Below are positions 59,601 through 64,000 of a stretch of 64,000 nucleotides of DNA, piece after piece. The DNA comes from Hermatobates lingyangjiaoensis (Eukaryota > Arthropoda > Insecta > Hemiptera > Hermatobatidae): NCBI GenBank assembly GCA_026182355.1, contig JAPFBL010000003.1:2319001-2383000 (forward strand), in the 5' to 3' direction. Every line of letters begins with the position of its first letter. The first letter of the stretch is position 1. Below the pieces are notes generated by a model, which did not search any database, was not told the DNA's origin, and saw only the letters and a program-made list of their open reading frames with translations. The position numbers and the translations under genes are program-made.

Positions 59601-62099
59601 AAAAACAATTTTCATTTGCACCTTTAGGTGCAAAAAGTTTGATATTAATAATAATAAATAGTTTCCACGAAGCTTCTTATCACACTTGCTAAGTGTATAC
59701 CAAACTGCTTTTTAGATTCTGAATTTAATATTGATGTGATTTGAAATATCTACAGACCGCAGTAAACTAAATTTTTAATGTTAGTTGCGCCATAGTAATA
59801 TATTAAGTAAATGCTAAAATATTTGAAGATAACTTCAAGATTGCAGGAACTTGTTCCAATAATCAAGCAAATTTAATGACTATAAGAAAAGCTCTGGAAT
59901 GGTTGCAAAATAATATTTTGCATACTACTAACAAACATGTATAATTCACACTGACAGTAGAACTTCCATAGATATAATCAATAACAGCAAGGTACATTAT
60001 CCTCTAGTTGAATTAATTAGGTAAAAATTGATTAACACGCTAGATGAAACGCACAAACTTTAACAATATGGGGTGATTCTCCAAGGTTTTTATTTCAATT
60101 TCGAAATGTCACATTTATAATTATAGTTTTATAATTATTTATATCAAACAAAGAGTTTTTCTAGTTAACTACTTAATGTAACGCACAACAAAGACTAATA
60201 CAAGGTAACAATAAACACTCTAATGCAGAACAGTACCACTATAAAATACAGTAAGTTTGAAGCTAATACTAAAATAAAACAAATTATTACCTTTATCCAT
60301 AAAAAGGTCATGCTTGTCTCCACTGTTATCAAACTCCCAAATCCAGACTTCCTCTATTTCATCATATCTGGATGGGTGTTGCAAATTAGATGCCGGAATC
60401 AGAATGTCATCAAAGAAACCAAGAGTTACTTCAATAAAAAAAACAAGACTTCGTTGTAAAGAAAAAATGCTTAGAATTAACATTTCAGACATTAAAATCT
60501 TTAACAGTATGAGTACAAGATCAACCAATGTATTTTTAATCTAGCTTTGTGTCCAATGTTTCTCAGGTTATCAATAAGTCGTTTGATATAAAGGTTGTTT
60601 TCTGGATGAGGATGGACGGAGATTATGAGCTAAGCTCGTGCCAAACTCTGAGACCTGCAGAAGTGGGAGGAGATCCTATTATTATTTTAACCACGCATTC
60701 TAGGTATTAAACACGTCCAATGGTTCTTAACTTCGAAGATCTAATGAGAACCGGTATATTAGCTATCATTGTATGCAACTGTTTTTTTGTGTTTTATTAA
60801 ATTTAATCAAAACTCCTGCAGTAATTGACAGGTGGATATCAAAACATATACAAAATAGAAGTTGTCTTACATTATATACCACTAATATAAGGTCTTCAAT
60901 ATAAAATATACCACAATTCAGCTCTAAATAAAGTTTGCATGTTCAGAGTACTATACATATTTGTTGTGCATTAAATAAAAACAGAATTATATATATTTAC
61001 ACCAATTGTTTTTTATTTAGTCTTGGTTTCATTTAGAAATTGTGGAACTCTTGGACTGGCGGAACCCTGGTTGAAAACCACTGCACTAACGAGTTTAATT
61101 GTTCCTGTAGGAAAAAGTAATGATAAAGAAAACGAACTTTTATTGCTTACATTACACGTTAGTATTGTATTTAATCTAATTAGGAAAAAGAACTACCCAG
61201 TACTTTAAAATATTCGGGAAAAGACCTCCTCCACGAAAAACTCTTCCTGGTTCATAAAAAAAATGTTTAGATAATTATTCTAACGTATTATATAAGTTAG
61301 ATGTTACATTTAACGTATGTGAATATTAACTGTGAACGTATGTGAATAAAATATAATCTGAAATCATTTAAAAGTCCGTTGGTTGTTTCATTTAATTGCT
61401 ATATGTATAATATATTAGAAAATTACCACACACATGAGTAAATTCAATTTGTTCATATATAAAAATATACCCTAATAATTATATATACATACATGTAAAT
61501 AAATACTCAGAAATCTAAATATGAAATATATAAAATTTCAGAAATGAAATATATAACCCAAACCATTTACAACCTGAAAGCGCATTTAAATAGATTTTAT
61601 CTTGCTTAATATTTTAAATAATTAATTGATAGCAAATGTCATTATAAATTGCATCATTTAAATATGGTTAATAAAAATTTAATTATTCATACCATAAACA
61701 CCTTCCTTCGAGCAACATTTTATCTTCCCAAGGACTACTTCTTCTATAAAAGGGCGAAATATAATAAACCTAAAATCTACTTTTGTGTGAGCTGCTCCAT
61801 CACCAGGTAAAATGAATGAATCTCCTAAATGTAAAATATCAAACAACGAAATGCATAGTCCAACATCCTTTACAACCTAGAAATAGTGTAATCTTACTTA
61901 ATAAGCTACATAATCACATTCAACATACTATGCTATCATTATAATAAAATGGAGTATATGTATTGTCAAACCCTTCAAACATTCTTACCTTATTGGCAAG
62001 TTTATCATTTAAATACTTAGAAACTGTTTGAACAAACTTTTCCTTAAAATCACTAGGGGGAGTACGAACTGTATCACGGAACTCAGCTAGAACAAACAT
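53679..62099 (-). CDS. POLR3H: POLR3H / RPC8, RNA polymerase III subunit
   Basis: Five exons on the minus strand: 62099-61989, 61876-61693, 60428-60291, 57705-57593 and 53732-53679. They total 600 nt with stop, 199 residues (human 204). It is the Rpb7-like half of the Pol III stalk, pairing with RPC9 and needed for initiation. The N-terminal domain begins [15 protein letters not shown]. Exon 2 has [11 protein letters not shown] and [13 protein letters not shown]. Exon 3 starts the S1/OB fold ([32 protein letters not shown]). Exon 4 has [18 protein letters not shown]. Exon 5 gives the conserved end [10 protein letters not shown] plus DGS. All junctions are GT-AG and the phases agree. Introns 3 and 4 (2.6 and 3.9 kb) hold the 82-bp satellite and repeats. 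Confidence 0.96.
56880..57080 (-). mobile_element. Possible degenerate tRNA-derived SINE
   Basis: On the minus strand GATTAGTGGAGATAACTG resembles an A box and GGTTCAATTTCTCCC a B box, about 45 bases apart. It is unrelated to the SINE at 3803. No target duplication was found. Confidence 0.3.
57788..57850 (+). mobile_element. Family F1 fragment (h), outer arm only
   Basis: AGATTTCACATAAACACGTG, then AATCAATGATCAAACCACAA, ending at a TA tract. A similar outer-arm fragment is at 17785-17826. Both are inside or beside TA microsatellites. Confidence 0.75.
58562..59409. repeat. 82-bp satellite with a four-unit higher-order period
   Basis: About 10.3 copies of a unit containing ATTTGATTCAAAAATGAATT and AACTCGATAAAATTTGATAA. 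Units alternate CATGAC and CATCAC. A 1-bp-shorter unit (CTCAAAACCAAG) and a GTGACTCG variant recur every fourth unit, so the block from 58641 repeats at 58968 and again at 59295 (327 bp). The array lies in intron 3 of POLR3H. Confidence 0.95.
59410..60219. other. POLR3H intron 3 sequence, nothing recognised
   Basis: AT-rich, with no repeat shared elsewhere in the window and no coding segment. Confidence 0.4.
61046..61085. mobile_element. Solo end of a hAT-like element
   Basis: GGCGGAACCCTGGTTGAAAA then CCACTG matches, inverted, the CAGTGGTTTTCAACC...GGAACCC type end, related to the element at 7308. No opposite end is nearby. Confidence 0.5.
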
Positions 62100-62306
62100 T
62101 CCAGTTTCACATAATTCTTTTAATTTTAAGGATTTCAGGTGATCAGGACCCTATATCTGTCGTGTAGGAGGTTACTCCCATACAAGGTTACACTAAATGT
62201 CATAAAAATGTAACTTCCATTTTAAAATGTATTTTTAAGTTTTATATCCCTTTTATGAGTTCAAGTGATTGTATTCTTACATTGCAGTCTTTTTTGTGTT
62301 TCAATT
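62100..62306. promoter_or_regulatory. Shared 207-bp promoter region of POLR3H and SNRNP35
   Basis: Only 207 bp separate the divergent start codons. The region is AT-rich with no clear TATA arrangement for either side. TTGCAG at 62282-62287, just before the SNRNP35 start, could be the acceptor of a 5' UTR intron. Confidence 0.6.
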
Positions 62307-63872
62307 ATGTCTTTAAATGAAGAACATATAAAAGCTGTGAGTATCATGTAATCAATAGTTTTAAAAAGACCTTACCTTACATTTCATTCATTTTTCAGTC
62401 TGTCAAGGATTACAAACTTCTTGATAAATTTTGGAGTCCCTATGCTATTGTTTATAATGCTTTAAAAGTTGGAAGTATAGACGGTACTGACACTACACCC
62501 CATGATAGGGGAATAGTGAGGGCCCAGCAAATAGATTATAAACCGAACAAAAAGGTTAAAGGAAATCCTGAATGTACTATTTTCGTTGGTCGTTTGTCAG
62601 AAAACACTAATGAATTTACCCTTACCCAGGTAATCTCTTAATTCAAAGGTTTGAATCTGAAACGAACAGAACAAAATAAAAAGTGTGTTTTTCAGATATT
62701 TTCAATGTATGGAAAGATTAGAACCTGCCGTGTTGTTCAAGATATTGTTACAGGAAGATCAAAAGGATATGCATTTGTTGAGTATGAAAGAGAAAAAGAC
62801 GCTCTTTATGCTTATGATAGAGGACACAATTTAAAGATCGATGGTAAAGCAGTTATTGTTGATATGGAATGCGAACGATTGCTTCCAGGATGGGTTCCAA
62901 GGAGATTGGGTTAGCTATTTCAAAATGTTTTGTTACAATCTGAAACAATTTACTAAAGTGGCTTATTATGATAAAATGCAAAAAGAATTTAAGGATAGTT
63001 ATCTAAATTATAACAATTTTGGATGTGCCATGTGTAACGCTGAAAACATTAACGGAAAAGAGGTAAGAAGTCATTCACTCAGAAGACAAAATAATTACAA
63101 GTATAAAGAGAAGTAAAGAGTTGGTATTTTCAGATAATGAGGATAGATAAAAAGAAGATTAGAGCTATGTAGAGGGTGTGGAGTGAGACAGAGGGTTGGG
63201 AGTTACAGTGAGAGATTTATAGAGAAAAAAGAGTGAGGGAGGGAAAATAGAGAGAGTCGATAAGATGAAGTGAGTGTGAGAGAGGAAGACGGTTAACAGA
63301 GATGGTGGGAGATATATGAAAGGAGAGTAGGAAGTTTTAGAAGAATTTCATGACCAAGAAGTAAAAATGTTCATTTTCTCATTAATGTATAATTTGGTAA
63401 ATGAGTATACTTAATGACAGTATATACCAACATATAATACAATTAAATATATATTGTTGGTTAAAACTATTCAATAAACTGTATTTTTATTTCATCTTTG
63501 AGGAATCAGTTGTTAAAAATTTTTTAACATAACAACGGAAGCATTCAGTTATTAAAAATGTTTGAAAAATTCTTTGCTTCTATTAAAATTAAGTTTATAG
63601 TAAATTATCTGTCTTTAGTATGTTCTCAGTATTTTATATAATATAATATGTTATGAATTTTGATTTTATGCTTAAAAGCTGAATAAAAAGTCATGCTTCT
63701 ATATCTAGGTGGTGGCTTTTGTGGAAAAAAGGAATCTGGCCAACTTAGATTTGGATGTAGATTGAAAGAATTTAAGAAACCCATTCAACTTTTAGCACTT
63801 CAAGAAAAATTGGAAGATGAAAACCGTAAAACTTATAGAAGAGAGAGATGCAGGTCAAGATCTTGCAGCTAA
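62307..63872 (+). CDS. SNRNP35: SNRNP35, U11/U12 small nuclear ribonucleoprotein 35 kDa
   Basis: Four exons: 62307-62336, 62399-62629, 62696-62909, 63709-63872. They total 639 nt, 212 residues (human 246). A minor-spliceosome protein of the U11 snRNP, related to U1-70K. It has DKFWSPYAIVYNALKVGSID near the N-terminus. An RRM spans roughly residues 61-135, with RNP2 TIFVGRL and RNP1 SKGYAFVEY. LLPGWVPRRLGGGFCGKKES and GQLRFGCRLKEFKKPI follow. The end is a short Arg/Ser tail (RRERCRSRSCS), shorter than the vertebrate RS/RE tail. The intron 3 donor TTGG/GTTAGC is weak, but phase and homology fix it. The family has Gly where this copy has Cys at two sites (GFCGKK, FGCR). Polyadenylation signal at 63970. 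Confidence 0.95.
63110..63340 (+). repeat. Polypurine tract in SNRNP35 intron 3
   Basis: About 230 bases that are strongly A/G-biased on the plus strand (GAGAGGAAGACGG, GGGAGGGAAAATAGAGAGAG). This strand asymmetry is not seen elsewhere in the window. It could form triplex or R-loop structures. Confidence 0.7.
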
Positions 63873-63969
63873 CATAAACAGTTGTCTTGTGTAATCTAGA
63901 ATTAATTTTCAAATGTACAGTGTTTTGTAATTACAACAATTATTGACTAGAAAACTTTCTTGAAACAAT

Positions 63970-63975
63970 AATAAA
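63970..63975 (+). promoter_or_regulatory. SNRNP35 polyadenylation signal
   Basis: AATAAA, 97 bp after the stop codon, in CAATAATAAAAG. Confidence 0.6.
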
Positions 63976-64000
63976 AGTTTCAGTTCATTTTAAGTTTCAG

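Noticed and set aside
62841..63116. 91-codon open frame after SNRNP35 exon 3
   Set aside because: Different frame from the RRM, mostly intronic and without homology; the real protein continues at 63709.

Overview
This is a gene-poor, AT-rich stretch of an animal nuclear genome. Most of it is interspersed repeats, microsatellites and unique AT-rich DNA. An arthropod is the best fit. A tRNA-derived SINE here ends in units of the TTAGG type, the arthropod telomere motif. The PKA regulatory-subunit N-terminus is arthropod-like, and mariner, hAT and Penelope-like elements are all present. A chelicerate is possible, but that is a guess. SNRNP35, a minor-spliceosome protein, implies the organism keeps U12-type splicing.

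Five protein-coding loci can be built exon by exon. (1) 19182-31223 (+): a four-exon gene for an unrecognised 232-residue Cys-containing protein whose reading phase agrees across all three introns. (2) 38791-38955 (-): first coding exon of a type I PKA regulatory subunit. (3) 39387-44510 (+): RPRD1, a CID protein that binds the RNA polymerase II CTD, six exons, 336 residues. (4) 53679-62099 (-): POLR3H/RPC8, an RNA polymerase III subunit, five exons, 199 residues. (5) 62307-63872 (+): SNRNP35, the U11/U12 35K protein, four exons, 212 residues. PKA-RI/RPRD1 and POLR3H/SNRNP35 are two head-to-head pairs with 431 and 207 bp between start codons, so each pair probably shares a bidirectional promoter. 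Three of these products act in transcription or RNA processing (Pol II, Pol III, minor spliceosome).

Layout: 1-19 kb holds no convincing gene, only SINEs, a hAT-type non-autonomous element and several copies of a palindromic 'foldback' family. 19-31 kb is the novel gene, whose introns carry a decayed hAT transposase, a MITE with a perfect 8-bp target duplication, a 620-bp palindrome and LINE debris. 32-37 kb is repeat-rich: a 77-bp satellite, TA microsatellites and further foldback copies. 38.8-44.5 kb is the PKA-RI/RPRD1 pair. 48.6-52 kb holds a truncated mariner and three Penelope-like fragments in alternating orientation. 53.7-63.9 kb is the POLR3H/SNRNP35 pair, with an 82-bp satellite inside a POLR3H intron.

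The most unusual signals are the spliced, transposon-like but catalytic-domain-free 232-residue gene, and a recurrent RNA-like motif. That motif is a TGANGA-type box, one base, a short hairpin and GAAA. It is present in at least eight otherwise dissimilar repeat families, some inserted with 11-12 bp target duplications. It resembles, but is not identical to, the hammerhead core known from Penelope-like elements and animal retrozymes.
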